64,000 nt of DNA. Origin: Bradyrhizobium forestalis (GTDB lineage: Bacteria; Pseudomonadota; Alphaproteobacteria; Rhizobiales; Xanthobacteraceae). Of this stretch, positions 46,421 through 55,774 are shown piece after piece. Under the pieces are notes generated by a model. That model was given only the letters and a program-made list of their open reading frames with translations, did not search any database and was not told the origin of the DNA. The DNA lies in assembly GCF_002795245.1 (NCBI RefSeq), contig NZ_PGVG01000009.1:168040-232039 (forward strand), in the 5' to 3' direction. Every line of letters begins with the position of its first letter. The first letter of the stretch is position 1. The translations under genes and the position numbers were made by a program.

Positions 46421-47848
46421 ATGACCAACCCTGCCACAACCTCCCTGCTCGACCGTGCCAATCTCGACCGCGACCAGGTTCGCCACGAGATCGCGCGCGG
46501 GCTTTCGGGCTCTGACGACGGCGAGCTGTTCCTGGAATACAGCCAGACTGAAGCGCTGATGTTCGACAATGGGCGGCTGAAGCAGGCGACCTATGACACC
46601 TCGCAGGGCTTTGGCCTGCGCGCCGTCAAGGACGACGCGGTCGGCTATGCGCATTCCTCCGACGTGTCGCTGCCGGCGCTGATTCGCGCTGCCGACGCAG
46701 TCGCAGCCGTGCGCGGCGGTTACTCCGGCAGCTTCGCCGCTCCGCCCCCGCACACCAATGTCCGCCTTTATGGCGACGACAATCCGCTCGATGCCCCCGG
46801 CTTCGAGACAAAAGTAAAACTGCTCGCCGAGATCGACGCTTACCTGCGCGACAAGGATCCGCGGGTGCGGCAGGTCAGCGTGAGTCTCGGTGCGACCTGG
46901 CAGATGATTGAAATCCTGCGGCCCGACGGCGAGAGCTATCGCGACATCCGCCCGCTCGTGCGCGTCAACATTTCCGTCGTCGCCGGCCAGGGCGATCGCC
47001 AAGAGAGCGGCAGCAAGGGCTATGGCGGCCGCGCCGGCTATGCCGAATTCATCGAGAGCAGGAGCTGGCGCGACGCCGCCGACGGCGCGCTGCGCGAAGC
47101 GCTGGTCAACCTGGAATCGATTCCCGCCCCCGCCGGCGAAATGGACGTCGTGCTCGGCGCCGGCTGGCCCGGCGTGATGCTGCATGAAGCGGTCGGCCAT
47201 GGCCTCGAGGGCGACTTCAACCGCAAGAAGACGTCGGCGTTTGCCGGCCTGATGGGCCAGCAGGTCGCGGCCAAGGGCGTCACCGTGGTCGATGACGGCA
47301 CCATGGCCTCGCGCCGCGGCTCGCTGTCGATCGACGACGAGGGCACGCCGACCAATCGCACCGTGCTGATCGAGGACGGCATCCTCGTCGGCTACATGCA
47401 GGACCGCCAGAACGCGCGTCTCATGAACATGAAGCCGACCGGCAACGGCCGCCGCCAGGGCTACGCCCATGTGCCGATGCCGCGCATGACCAACACCTAC
47501 ATGCTCGCGGGCGACCGCGATCCGGCCGAGATCCTCGCCTCGGTCAAGAACGGCGTGTTCGCCGCGAATTTCGGCGGCGGCCAGGTCGACATCACCTCGG
47601 GCAAGTACGTGTTCCAGTGCACCGAGGCCTACAAGATCGAGAACGGCAAGCTGGGCGCGCCGCTGAAGGGCGCCATGCTGATCGGCAACGGACCGACCGA
47701 CCTGCATCGCATCCGCATGATCGGCAACGACCTTGCGCTCGATACCGGCATCGGCACCTGCGGCAAGAACGGTCAGGGCGTGCCTGTCGGCGTCGGCCAG
47801 CCGTCGCTGCTGATGGAGCGCATCACGGTGGGTGGAACGGGCGCATGA
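46421..47848 (+). CDS. tldD: Metalloprotease TldD
   Basis: 475 residues. Zinc motif HEAVGHGLEGD: His255, Glu256, His260. N-terminal LFLEYSQTEALMFDNGRLKQ and C-terminal GTCGKNGQGVPVGVGQPSLL are typical. TldD with TldE processes peptides such as microcin B17 and CcdA; no TldE is nearby. Start at 46421 gives MTNPATTSLLD; an ATG four codons earlier is also possible. Stop overlaps lepB by four bases. Confidence 0.95.
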   Translation: MTNPATTSLLDRANLDRDQVRHEIARGLSGSDDGELFLEYSQTEALMFDNGRLKQATYDTSQGFGLRAVKDDAVGYAHSSDVSLPALIRAADAVAAVRGGYSGSFAAPPPHTNVRLYGDDNPLDAPGFETKVKLLAEIDAYLRDKDPRVRQVSVSLGATWQMIEILRPDGESYRDIRPLVRVNISVVAGQGDRQESGSKGYGGRAGYAEFIESRSWRDAADGALREALVNLESIPAPAGEMDVVLGAGWPGVMLHEAVGHGLEGDFNRKKTSAFAGLMGQQVAAKGVTVVDDGTMASRRGSLSIDDEGTPTNRTVLIEDGILVGYMQDRQNARLMNMKPTGNGRRQGYAHVPMPRMTNTYMLAGDRDPAEILASVKNGVFAANFGGGQVDITSGKYVFQCTEAYKIENGKLGAPLKGAMLIGNGPTDLHRIRMIGNDLALDTGIGTCGKNGQGVPVGVGQPSLLMERITVGGTGA

Positions 47849-48621
47849 GCATCGAGAAGGCAACGGTCACCCCGAAGCGGAAAAGCAGCGGCTGGGGTGG
47901 CCAACTCGTGCAGCTCGCCGGCATCGTCGCCGCCGTCTTCATCGCCAAGGGCGCGCTCGCCGAGCCGTTCTACGTGCCGTCGGGCTCGATGGAGCCGACA
48001 CTGTTGATCGGCGATGCGCTGCTCGCCTCGAAATTCCCCTATGGCTACGGCACCTCGTCGCTACCGATTCAGATCAGCCTGCCCGAGAGCGGCCGCGTCT
48101 TCGCGGAGACGCCGAAGCTCGGTGACGTCGTGGTATTCCGCTGGCCCGGCGATCGCTCGCAGGCCTGGGTCAAGCGCGTCGTGGGTCTGCCCGGCGACCG
48201 CATCCAGATGCGGCAGGGCCAGCTCTTCATCAACGACCGTCCCGCCGAGCTGAAGCCCGACGGCGTCGGCGCGGCCGAGGACGACCATGGCGGCAGCGAG
48301 CCTGCCTATCGCTATATCGAGACGCTGCCGAACGGCGTCTCGCATCTGATCTTCAAGATGCGCGACAGCGGTCCGCTCGACAACACGCCCGAAGTGACGG
48401 TGCCGGCCGGCCATCTCTTCGTGCTCGGCGATAACCGCGACAATTCCGCCGACAGCCGCGTGCCGCTGCGCTCCGGCGGCGTCGGCCTGTTGCCGATCGA
48501 CAATCTGATCGGCCGTGCGGATGCCGTGCTTGGCTCCTGGGATCTCGGCATCCGCGGCCAGCCGGTGTGGACCTGGCTGTCCGGATTCAGGCTCGCGCGG
48601 TTCTTCACCGCCGTGCATTGA
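47845..48621 (+). CDS. lepB: Signal peptidase I
   Basis: 258 residues. One N-terminal helix (LVQLAGIVAAVFIAKGALAE), then catalytic Ser48 in PSGSMEPT and Lys110 in AWVKRVVGLPGD; box E GDNRDNSADSR. Intact dyad, so active. Cleaves signal peptides at the periplasmic face. ATG overlaps tldD stop. Possibly a second lepB copy, since the common lepB sits with acpS/rnc. Confidence 0.96.
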   Translation: MSIEKATVTPKRKSSGWGGQLVQLAGIVAAVFIAKGALAEPFYVPSGSMEPTLLIGDALLASKFPYGYGTSSLPIQISLPESGRVFAETPKLGDVVVFRWPGDRSQAWVKRVVGLPGDRIQMRQGQLFINDRPAELKPDGVGAAEDDHGGSEPAYRYIETLPNGVSHLIFKMRDSGPLDNTPEVTVPAGHLFVLGDNRDNSADSRVPLRSGGVGLLPIDNLIGRADAVLGSWDLGIRGQPVWTWLSGFRLARFFTAVH

Positions 48622-48632
48622 CTGGTCGCAGG

Positions 48633-49205
48633 GTGAGCAAGGACGAATTCCTCACCCTCGCCTTACGCAATCCGGTCAACGTCGCGATTCTCGACGAGCT
48701 GCACCGCCTCGCGCTGCCGGATGCTTGGCTGGTCGCAGGTTGCCTGGTGCAGACGGTGTGGAACGTGCTCACCGGCCGTCCGATCGGTCACGGCATCGCC
48801 GACTACGACGTGTTCTATTTCGATCCCGATACCTCATGGGAGGCGGAAGACACAGTGATCCGCACCCTGCATGCGCGGCTCGCGCATCTCGGCGCCAAGG
48901 TCGAGATCCGCAACCAGGCGCGGGTGCATCTGTGGTACCCCGGCAAGCACGGCCTGCCCTATCCGCCACTGACGCGCTCGACTGATGGTATCGACCGCTT
49001 CCTCACGGAGAATACGCAACTGGGGGTCCGACCCGCGGCTGATGGGAATTTCGACGTCTACGCGCCCCACGGATTCGATGACGTCGCAAAACTGATCGTG
49101 CGGCCCAACCGCGCGCCAAATTTTTCCATCGCCAATTACGAGGCGAAGGCCGCGCGATGGAAGACGCTGTGGCCGGAGCTCACGGTGATCGCGGCGGGAG
49201 CATAA
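48633..49205 (+). CDS. Nucleotidyltransferase-family protein
   Basis: 190 residues. LPDAWLVAGCLVQTVWNVLT and IADYDVFYFD give the G-S/A...D-x-D-like nucleotidyltransferase pattern; then WPELTVIAA C-terminus. Start is a GTG at 48633 (also TTG 48618 overlapping the lepB stop). Known uncharacterised family, often next to lepB or gst genes. Substrate not known. Confidence 0.78.
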   Translation: MSKDEFLTLALRNPVNVAILDELHRLALPDAWLVAGCLVQTVWNVLTGRPIGHGIADYDVFYFDPDTSWEAEDTVIRTLHARLAHLGAKVEIRNQARVHLWYPGKHGLPYPPLTRSTDGIDRFLTENTQLGVRPAADGNFDVYAPHGFDDVAKLIVRPNRAPNFSIANYEAKAARWKTLWPELTVIAAGA

Positions 49206-49211
49206 GCCCGA

Positions 49212-49346
49212 CGTGTCCCGGACAAGGCGCATCGTGAAACGATGCGGCGCAGAGCCGGGACCCAGAACGCTACGTCGCTCGCTGCTGCATGGGCCCCGGC
49301 TCTGCAGCGCAGCGCTGAAGGAGCGCCGCGCTGCGTCCGGGGCACA
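49212..49346. repeat. Intergenic palindromic repeat, family A copy 3
   Basis: Starts CGTGTCCCGGAC, ends TCCGGGGCACA, with GAGCCGGGACCCA and GGGCCCCGGCTCTGCAGCGCA as in the copy at 30745. Lies between the nucleotidyltransferase stop (49205) and the convergent gene stop (49350). Confidence 0.8.
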
Positions 49347-49349
49347 GGT

Positions 49350-49904
49350 CTACCGCACCACGCCCGACGTGAACCCCGCCTTGCGGCGCGGCGGCTTGAT
49401 TTCCTTCTTCAGGAAGCAGCGCGCCTCACGCCCGGTGTAGCCGGGGCGGGCATACGTGAAGGCGCGGCATTTGTTGTCGGCAGTGCAGGCGGCCTTGCAG
49501 GCCTCTACGCTTTCGCCGTCCTTGGGCTCGAAATTACGCAAATCGCCGCCAGGGCGGTCGATCGACGTCTCGACGCCCTCGACGCGCGGCTCGATCACGC
49601 CGGCGCCGCGCACCCCCGAGATGCAGCAACTTCCCGGCACCCGTGCCGGCACGGTGTTCTTCAGCCAGCACACCGCCGCGGCGCCGTCGACGTCGGGATA
49701 GCTGAAGCTCCAAGAGCGGCAGCGGCGATCACGCTCGCACAGCAGCGCGCAATCCTCGGGATCGCCCGAGGTGACCGGCGTGCTGAAATAGTCGCCGCCG
49801 GGGCGATCGAACGCCGTCTGGGCACGGGCCGGCGCGCTCGCAACTGCGAGCGAAATCAGCGTGACACATGCAACGACGCCCCCGCACAGGCGGCCCTTCC
49901 CCAT
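49350..49904 (-). CDS. Exported PAN/Apple-domain protein
   Basis: 184 residues. Signal peptide to ARAQ (residue 29). Two repeats: FDRPGGDYFSTPV ... CALLCERDRRCRSWSFSYP and IDRPGGDLRNFEPKD ... CKAACTADNKCRAFTYARPG, each a PAN module with its conserved cysteines. Binding protein in the periplasm, probably for carbohydrate or protein; function unknown. Confidence 0.92.
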   Translation of the reverse strand: MGKGRLCGGVVACVTLISLAVASAPARAQTAFDRPGGDYFSTPVTSGDPEDCALLCERDRRCRSWSFSYPDVDGAAAVCWLKNTVPARVPGSCCISGVRGAGVIEPRVEGVETSIDRPGGDLRNFEPKDGESVEACKAACTADNKCRAFTYARPGYTGREARCFLKKEIKPPRRKAGFTSGVVR

Positions 49905-50014
49905 CGGAACAGCTTTCGAGTTATTGACGACGCTCAGGTTTTTTCAGCCGGTCATTTGATCGCCGCAAACCTGTATGGGCGATGAACGGCTCAAATCCTG
50001 ATCGGGCTACCGAT

Positions 50015-51385
50015 CTAGAACGCGTATTCCGCGTAGGCCGGTTCCACCGAGCCTTTCCAGGGACCGTTGAATTTCTCCAGCATCTCCTCGGCCGGCGTCC
50101 GGCCGGAATCGATGATGCGATCGAGCGGCTCGAGGTGCCGGGTCTCGTCGCGGCCAAGCTGGTCGATCCGGCCGCGGCGGCGCAGGCCGGCATGTGCCAG
50201 AACGAGGCACTCCTTGGCGATCTCGAACAGATAGCGATCCTTGATCCGCGCCTTGAAGCCGAAGCGCGGCACGTCGTCGCGCAAGGCCTGACGCTCATGC
50301 GCGCTCCAGTGCTTCACCATGTCCCAGGCGGCATCGAGCGACACATCGTCATAGAGCAGCCCGACCCAGAATGCCGGCAGCGCCGGCAGACGGCCCCACG
50401 GTCCGCCGTCGGAGCCGCGCATCTCGAGATAGCGCTTGAGCCGCACTTCCGGGAAGATCGTCGAGAGGTGGTTGGCCCAGTCCGACAGCGTCGGACGCTC
50501 GCCGGGAAGATTGTTGTTGCGGCCGTCGAAGAACGCGCGGAACGAGGAGCCCGACACGTCGATGTACTCCTCGTCGCGCTTGACGAAATACATGGGCACG
50601 TCGAGCGCGTAATCGACATAGCGCTCGAACCCCATGCCGTCCTCGAACGCCCACGGCATCATGCCCGCGCGCGCGTTGTCGGTGTCGCGCCAGATCTCGG
50701 ACCGGAAAGAGAGGAAGCCATTCGGCTTGCCCTCGGTGAACGGCGAATTGGCGAACAGCGCAGTCGCGACCGGCTGGAGCGCGAGCGACACGCGCAGCTT
50801 CTTGACCATGTCGGCTTCGGAGGAGAAGTCGAGATTGGTCTGCACCGTGCAGGTCCGGTACATCATGTCGAGGCCGTACTGACCGACCTTCGGCATGTAA
50901 TTGGTCATGATCTTGTAGCGGCCCTTGGGCATCACCGGGATATCGGCGCGCGACCAGGACGGCGTCATGCCGAGCCCGAGGAAGCCGATGCCGAGCGGCG
51001 TTGCGATCTCGCGCACCTGTGCAAGGTGCGCCATCAACTCGCTCTGGGTCTGGTGCACGTTCTCGACCGGCGCGCCCGACAGCTCGAACTGTCCGCCCGG
51101 CTCGAGCGAGATCGCGCCGCCGCCGGTGACGTCGTAGAGGCCGATGATGTTGCCCCTCTCCATGATCGGCTCCCAGCCGAGCAGGAGCTTCATGCCTTCG
51201 AGCAGCGCACCGATGCCGCGCGCGCCCTCGTAAGGCACCGGACGGTGGCCGTCGAGCGTGAACGGCGTCTTCTCGTGCTCGGTGCCCAGGCGGAATTCGG
51301 ACGGGGCCTTGCAGCCGGCCTCGAACCACGCGACGAGCTCGTCGCGTGATTGCAGTGGCGTCATATCGATCTGGTCTCGCGCCAT
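50015..51385 (-). CDS. gshA: Glutamate-cysteine ligase
   Basis: 456 residues, the plant/alphaproteobacterial type. ATP/glutamate-binding motifs RLGTEHEKTPF, GGGAISLEPGGQFELSGAP, RYKIMTNYMPKVG and MYRTCTVQTNLDFSSE. First step of glutathione synthesis. Start at 51385 gives MARDQIDMTPLQS. Monocistronic. Confidence 0.95.
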   Translation of the reverse strand: MARDQIDMTPLQSRDELVAWFEAGCKAPSEFRLGTEHEKTPFTLDGHRPVPYEGARGIGALLEGMKLLLGWEPIMERGNIIGLYDVTGGGAISLEPGGQFELSGAPVENVHQTQSELMAHLAQVREIATPLGIGFLGLGMTPSWSRADIPVMPKGRYKIMTNYMPKVGQYGLDMMYRTCTVQTNLDFSSEADMVKKLRVSLALQPVATALFANSPFTEGKPNGFLSFRSEIWRDTDNARAGMMPWAFEDGMGFERYVDYALDVPMYFVKRDEEYIDVSGSSFRAFFDGRNNNLPGERPTLSDWANHLSTIFPEVRLKRYLEMRGSDGGPWGRLPALPAFWVGLLYDDVSLDAAWDMVKHWSAHERQALRDDVPRFGFKARIKDRYLFEIAKECLVLAHAGLRRRGRIDQLGRDETRHLEPLDRIIDSGRTPAEEMLEKFNGPWKGSVEPAYAEYAF

Positions 51386-51486
51386 ATCAAACTCTATTCA
51401 AAAAGCGCTTCGACCGGACGCGCGCGGGTGACAGGGATGGTCCGCGAACCCCACCGGTTGCGCGGACGAGCGGGTTTGCCGCGCGA

Positions 51487-51981
51487 TCATCGCGGCGGCA
51501 TGCTTTCGTTGACGCCCGCGGGCGGCAGTTTCATCTCGCCGCACGAGCAGCCCAGGCGGTCGAGCAGACCGCTGAGCTTGACGGCGTCGGCATCCGACAG
51601 TTTCGAACCGACATATTTCTCGATCGCAGCCGAATAGGCGCCCCACATCCGCTTCTGCAGCTCGCGGCCGGCTTCCGTGATCTCGACGAACTGGCCGCGC
51701 TTGTCGATCTTGCATTCGCGCCGCGAGGCGAGGCCCTCATCGACCAGGCGGTCGATCAGCCGCGAGGTAGAATATTGCGGGATCAGCATCTGCCGCTCGA
51801 GTTCCACCGGCCGCAGCTCGCCCGAGGGCGCCCGCGACAATTCGAGCAGCGCGTCATACCAGGCCAGCGGTGGGAAGCCGGCCTTCTTCAAGTCCTGCTC
51901 GACGCAATCGAGCACGCGGCTCTGCACCCGCATCAGGCGAATCCAGGCGGCTGTTGCCTCGGTCGATGGTTTGCGTTTCAT
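51487..51981 (-). CDS. MarR-family transcriptional regulator
   Basis: 164 residues, winged helix: LPPLA-like PLAWYDALLELSRAPSGELR, ELERQMLIPQYSTSRLIDRL and DKRGQFVEITEAG (wing). Start 51981. A C-terminal CSCGE and MPP tail is unusual. Transcribed away from the glutathione S-transferase remnant, whose promoter it probably once controlled. Confidence 0.93.
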   Translation of the reverse strand: MKRKPSTEATAAWIRLMRVQSRVLDCVEQDLKKAGFPPLAWYDALLELSRAPSGELRPVELERQMLIPQYSTSRLIDRLVDEGLASRRECKIDKRGQFVEITEAGRELQKRMWGAYSAAIEKYVGSKLSDADAVKLSGLLDRLGCSCGEMKLPPAGVNESMPPR

Positions 51982-52107
51982 GGTCCCGCTCAAGCTCGTC
52001 GCCCGTCTCTTACTCCATTCGATGCACCTGCATCAATCTTGACTATTTCAAGCAGGTGCATGTAATCGTTCTTTCGGCCGAACCAAGCATCAGGCGGAGG
52101 AAATTCC

Positions 52108-52440
52108 GTGAAACCGTACGCTTCGCCCGGTGCCTGCCCGCTGTCCCCACATCGCGCTCCTGGAAGCTGGCCTGCCCGATGAGCCGGTCGAGGTCGAATC
52201 GGCGCCAAGAGGCTCGAAGATGGTGAGGATTATCTGAAGCTGAACCCCTGGGGGCCAGGTCCCTGCGCTGGGCCTCGACAGCGATGAGATCGTGACCGAA
52301 GGCCCCGTGATTGTCCAGCCGATCGCCGATCAGGCCTCAACCGAGGCGCCGGTGCCGGCCCGCGACAGTTCCGGGCACCTCAAGCTGAATTTCCCCACTC
52401 CGAGATGCGCAAGAGCTTCGGTCCACTTTCATTCGCCAAA
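52108..52440 (+). pseudogene. Glutathione S-transferase pseudogene
   Basis: A GTG start at 52108 with strong GGCGGAGGAA and then KPYASPGACPLSPH; frame shifts bring in PHIALLEAGLP, KRLEDGEDYLKLNPWG, QVPALGLDSDEIVTEGPVIV, and ADQAS, then EMRKSFGPLSFAK, all parts of the GST N-terminal thioredoxin-fold and start of the helical domain. At least three frameshifts and truncation at about residue 110, so not functional. Sits divergent to the MarR gene. Confidence 0.8.
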
Positions 52441-52606
52441 TCCGAAGATTCGAGACGCACTGACGTCAATTTTACGAGCATTGTCGGGGTTAACAATACT
52501 TCCGCGTTGTGCACTCCGCGGGCGTCGCCATCCTTGTGAGAGCAATCCACTTGGCTCAGCTTCAGCGCGCGGAACACGACACAGACCGCTGGACCGGGAC
52601 GCTATT

Positions 52607-52915
52607 GTGACGACTGTACTCCTCCTCCTGCTCGCGAGCGCGATCACTGGCTTGGCGACGGGGCTATTCTTCCGAGTCTGGACTCTGTTGCTGGTCTCGC
52701 CGGCGACCGCGATCCTTGCCGCGACGGTTCTTCAGACCTCAGGCTTTGGATTTTGGACAGGCGTTCCAATCGTCGTCGGCTGCCTGATTGCCGGCCAGGT
52801 CGCCTATTTGGCGGCGACGTTCTACGTCCACAGAGGGGAGCTTTCAGTGCAGGACGAGATCGACGGCGAACCAGGCAAGCACGGCCAGCGCCATATCAAG
52901 GACGAGGACGAGTAG
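52607..52915 (+). CDS. Small membrane protein, hypothetical
   Basis: 102 residues from GTG 52607: three helices (TTVLLLLLASAITGLATGLF, VWTLLLVSPATAILAATVL, TGVPIVVGCLIAGQVAYLAA) and an acidic tail ending KDEDE. The longer frame from 52292 crosses the GST remnant and is rejected. I recall such small membrane proteins in Bradyrhizobium; no function. Confidence 0.7.
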   Translation: MTTVLLLLLASAITGLATGLFFRVWTLLLVSPATAILAATVLQTSGFGFWTGVPIVVGCLIAGQVAYLAATFYVHRGELSVQDEIDGEPGKHGQRHIKDEDE

Positions 52916-53309
52916 GACCAGGCCGACCCACGAAGGAATTTTTCTGCGCCGCCGGAGGGGCCTACGGCGCGGCCACGGCCGACCCAGCAGCAACAGGGGG
53001 GCGTATCTTACTGCAACGCCGGCTGCGCTGTCTTGAAACACCGTGGGGATCATTGCGGGACACCTTCAATGCCAATGGGCCATCCGGTGGATCATCAGCA
53101 AGTGCGGTGCCAGGGCCGAGCGAGCGTGGTTGGGCGGGGATTGGGGACTGGTGTGAGACGGAAGCACATCAACCGGCCGCGGCGACGAAGGCAGCTGGAA
53201 GGCCAGCCTCGCCGACGAGACCGTATCGGGCCGCGCATTCTCGCCGTTCGGAGATGGGAAATAAAAAAAGCCGGATCGACGATCCGGCTTTTTTCTACGT
53301 AGGCTTCTC
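52916..53309. other. Intergenic region before fatty-acid operon end
   Basis: 394 bases. Only the terminator at 53264-53295 is recognisable; other frames appear to be shadows. Confidence 0.5.
53264..53295 (-). terminator. Rho-independent terminator of beta-oxidation operon
   Basis: AAAAAAGCCGGATC-GAC-GATCCGGCTTTTTT. The stem lies just after the FadJ-like stop in the minus direction, with a T-tract of seven. It can act on both strands. Confidence 0.92.
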
Positions 53310-55523
53310 TTAGGCCGCGGCTTTCTTCGGCGCGAAGCGGCCGTAGAACGTCTCGCCCTTGGCCGCCATCTCCTCGAGCAGTTTCGGTGGGGTGAAGCGC
53401 GAGCCGTATTTGGCTTCGAGCTTGTGGCAGAGCTCGACGAATTTCTTCGTGCCCATGAAGTCGATATAGGACAGCGTGCCGCCGGTGAACGGGGCGAAGC
53501 CGAAGCCGAGGATCGAGCCGACATCCGCCTCGCGCGGATCGGTGATGACGTGATCCTCCACCGTGCGGGCCGCTTCCACCGCCTGCACCACCAGGAAGCG
53601 CTGCTTCAGCTCCTCGATGTCGAGCGTATCAGGGTCGAGCTGCTTCGGCTGCAGCGCGGAGAGACCCGGCCACAGGCTCTTCTGGCCCTTGCCCTTCTCG
53701 GGGTAATCGTAGAAGCCCTTGCTGTTCTTGCGGCCGAGCCGGCCCTGCTTCTCGACCAGCTCCACCATCAGCTTCTTCTGCTCGGGGTTGATGGCGTTGG
53801 GGCCGAGATCGGCTTCGGTCGCCCTCATGATCTTCAGACCAAGGTCGAGCGCGACTTCATCCGAGAGCGAAAGCGGACCGACCGGCATGCCGGCCATCTT
53901 GGCGCAGTTCTCGATCATCGCCGGCGGCACGCCCTCCAGGAACATCTCGTTGCCTTCGGCGACGTAGCGACCGACGCAGCGGTTGGCGAAGAAGCCTCTG
54001 GAGTCGTTGACGACGATCGGCGTCTTGCCGATCTGGCGGACGTAGTCGAGCGCGGTCGCGAGCGCGACATCGCCGGTGTTCTTGCCGAGGATGATCTCGA
54101 CCAGCATCATCTTCTCGACCGGCGAGAAGAAGTGGATGCCGATGAACTTGCCCTGGTCCTTGAAGCTCTCGGCCAGCGAGGTGATCGGCAGCGTCGAGGT
54201 GTTCGACGCGAAGATCACGTCGGGCTTGAGGTACTGCTGCGCCTTGGCGAAGGTGTCCGCCTTGACCTTGCGGTCCTCGAACACGGCCTCGATGACGAGG
54301 TCGACGTCCTTGAGCGCGGCATAGTCGGCCGTCTGCGTGATGCGCGCGAGCAGGGCTTCGGCATCCGCCGGCTTGGCGCGGCCCTTCTTGATCTGGTCCT
54401 CGATCACCTTCTGCGCATGCGCCTTGCCCTTGTCGGCGCTCTCCTGGTCGCGGTCGATCAGGACGACGTCGAGGCCGGCACGAGCCGAGACGTAGCCGAC
54501 GCTGGCGCCCATGAAGCCGGCGCCGATCACGGCGATCTTCTTCACCTTGGTCGCGGGAACGTCCTTCGGACGGCGCGCGCCCTTGTTGAGCTCCTGCATC
54601 GACAGGAACAGGCTGCGGATCATCGCGGCCGCTTCCTTCGAACGCAGCACCGAGGTGAAGTAGCGCGACTCCACCCGAAGCGCCGCGTCGATCGGCAGCT
54701 GCAGGCCTTCATAGACGCAGCTCATGATCGCGCGCGCGGCCGGGTAGTTGTCGTAGGTCTCGCGGCGATAGATGGCGTTGCCGGCCGGGAACATCATCAT
54801 GCCGGCCTTGGAGAACACCGGGCCGCCCGGGAGCTTGAAGCCCTTCTCGTCCCAGGGCGCGACCGCCTTGCCGCCGCCATTGATCCAGTCCTTCGCGGCC
54901 TTGATGAGATCGGCAGCGGGAACGATGGCGTGAATGAGGTTCAGCGCCTTGGCCTTCTCGACCGTGACAGGATCGCCCTTGAGCAGGATGGTCATCGCAT
55001 CCTGCGGCGGCACCAGGCGCGGCACGCGCTGCGTGCCGCCGGCGCCCGGGAACAGGCCGACCTTGACCTCGGGCAGGCCGAGCCGGGTCTTGGGGTTCTC
55101 AGCAGCGACACGATAGTGACAGCACAGCGTGATCTCGAAACCGCCGCCGAGCGCGAGGCCGTTGATCGCAGCCGCCCACGGCTTGCCTGACGTCTCGATC
55201 GAGCGGAGCACCTGCGAGAAGCGGCGGCTCTGGTCGAACAGCATCTGGTTCGCCGCGGTCTCGCCCTGCTCCTTGAACACCTTTGCGTAGGCCTGGTTCA
55301 TGCCCTCGAGCATGGAGAGATCGGCGCCGGCGCAGAACGCTTCCTTGGCCGAGGTGATGACGACGCCCTTCACCGCGGCATCTGCGGTGGTCGCCTTGAC
55401 GATCGCCTCGAGCTCGTTGGTCGAGGTCTCGTCGAGCACGTTCATCGAACGGCCCGGGATGTCCCAGGTGACGAGCGCGATGCCGTCTGCGTCGGTCTCA
55501 ACCTTGAAGTTCTTGTAAGACAT
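53310..55523 (-). CDS. fadJ: Trifunctional-type enoyl-CoA hydratase/3-hydroxyacyl-CoA dehydrogenase (FadJ/FadB-like)
   Basis: 737 residues. Crotonase domain 1-200 with oxyanion-hole regions ([25 protein letters not shown] and the Glu in [19 protein letters not shown]), then NAD-binding [17 protein letters not shown] near 330, and HCDH C-terminal domain ([24 protein letters not shown]). Beta-oxidation steps 2 and 3 in cytoplasm. Start 55523 has GAGGAG. Downstream of the thiolase gene across repeat family D. Confidence 0.95.
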   Translation of the reverse strand: MSYKNFKVETDADGIALVTWDIPGRSMNVLDETSTNELEAIVKATTADAAVKGVVITSAKEAFCAGADLSMLEGMNQAYAKVFKEQGETAANQMLFDQSRRFSQVLRSIETSGKPWAAAINGLALGGGFEITLCCHYRVAAENPKTRLGLPEVKVGLFPGAGGTQRVPRLVPPQDAMTILLKGDPVTVEKAKALNLIHAIVPAADLIKAAKDWINGGGKAVAPWDEKGFKLPGGPVFSKAGMMMFPAGNAIYRRETYDNYPAARAIMSCVYEGLQLPIDAALRVESRYFTSVLRSKEAAAMIRSLFLSMQELNKGARRPKDVPATKVKKIAVIGAGFMGASVGYVSARAGLDVVLIDRDQESADKGKAHAQKVIEDQIKKGRAKPADAEALLARITQTADYAALKDVDLVIEAVFEDRKVKADTFAKAQQYLKPDVIFASNTSTLPITSLAESFKDQGKFIGIHFFSPVEKMMLVEIILGKNTGDVALATALDYVRQIGKTPIVVNDSRGFFANRCVGRYVAEGNEMFLEGVPPAMIENCAKMAGMPVGPLSLSDEVALDLGLKIMRATEADLGPNAINPEQKKLMVELVEKQGRLGRKNSKGFYDYPEKGKGQKSLWPGLSALQPKQLDPDTLDIEELKQRFLVVQAVEAARTVEDHVITDPREADVGSILGFGFAPFTGGTLSYIDFMGTKKFVELCHKLEAKYGSRFTPPKLLEEMAAKGETFYGRFAPKKAAA

Positions 55524-55582
55524 GTTGGTTGCTCCTCGGTGCCGCAGCCGATGTCAGGCGCGGCGGTTGATCGGGATCTCGT

Positions 55583-55771
55583 CTTACCCTCTCCCCTTGT
55601 GGGAGAGGGCATAGGCGGCCTTCGGCCGCCGTCTTTAAGAGACGCCGATGCTGCGCATCGGCTATCGCGAAGCGAGGGGGTGAGAGGTCTGCATCCGCGG
55701 AGACAGACCCACCCGGCTCGAACCCGCTTCGCGTGTTCGCGCCACCCTCTCCCACAAGGGGAGAGGGTAAG
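55583..55771. repeat. Repeat element with perfect 27-bp terminal inverted repeats (family D)
   Basis: Left end CTTACCCTCTCCCCTTGTGG (and AGAGGG) at 55583-55609; right end at 55745-55771 is its exact reverse complement over 27 bases. About 190 bases total, hairpin-rich, between the FadJ gene and the thiolase stop at 55775. Resembles miniature repeat elements; no T-tract. Confidence 0.85.
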
Positions 55772-55774
55772 AAG

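Noticed and set aside
52292..52606. N-terminal extension of the small membrane protein
   Set aside because: This part translates the GST remnant (TEGPVIV) and noncoding DNA; the GTG at 52607 starts the real membrane protein.
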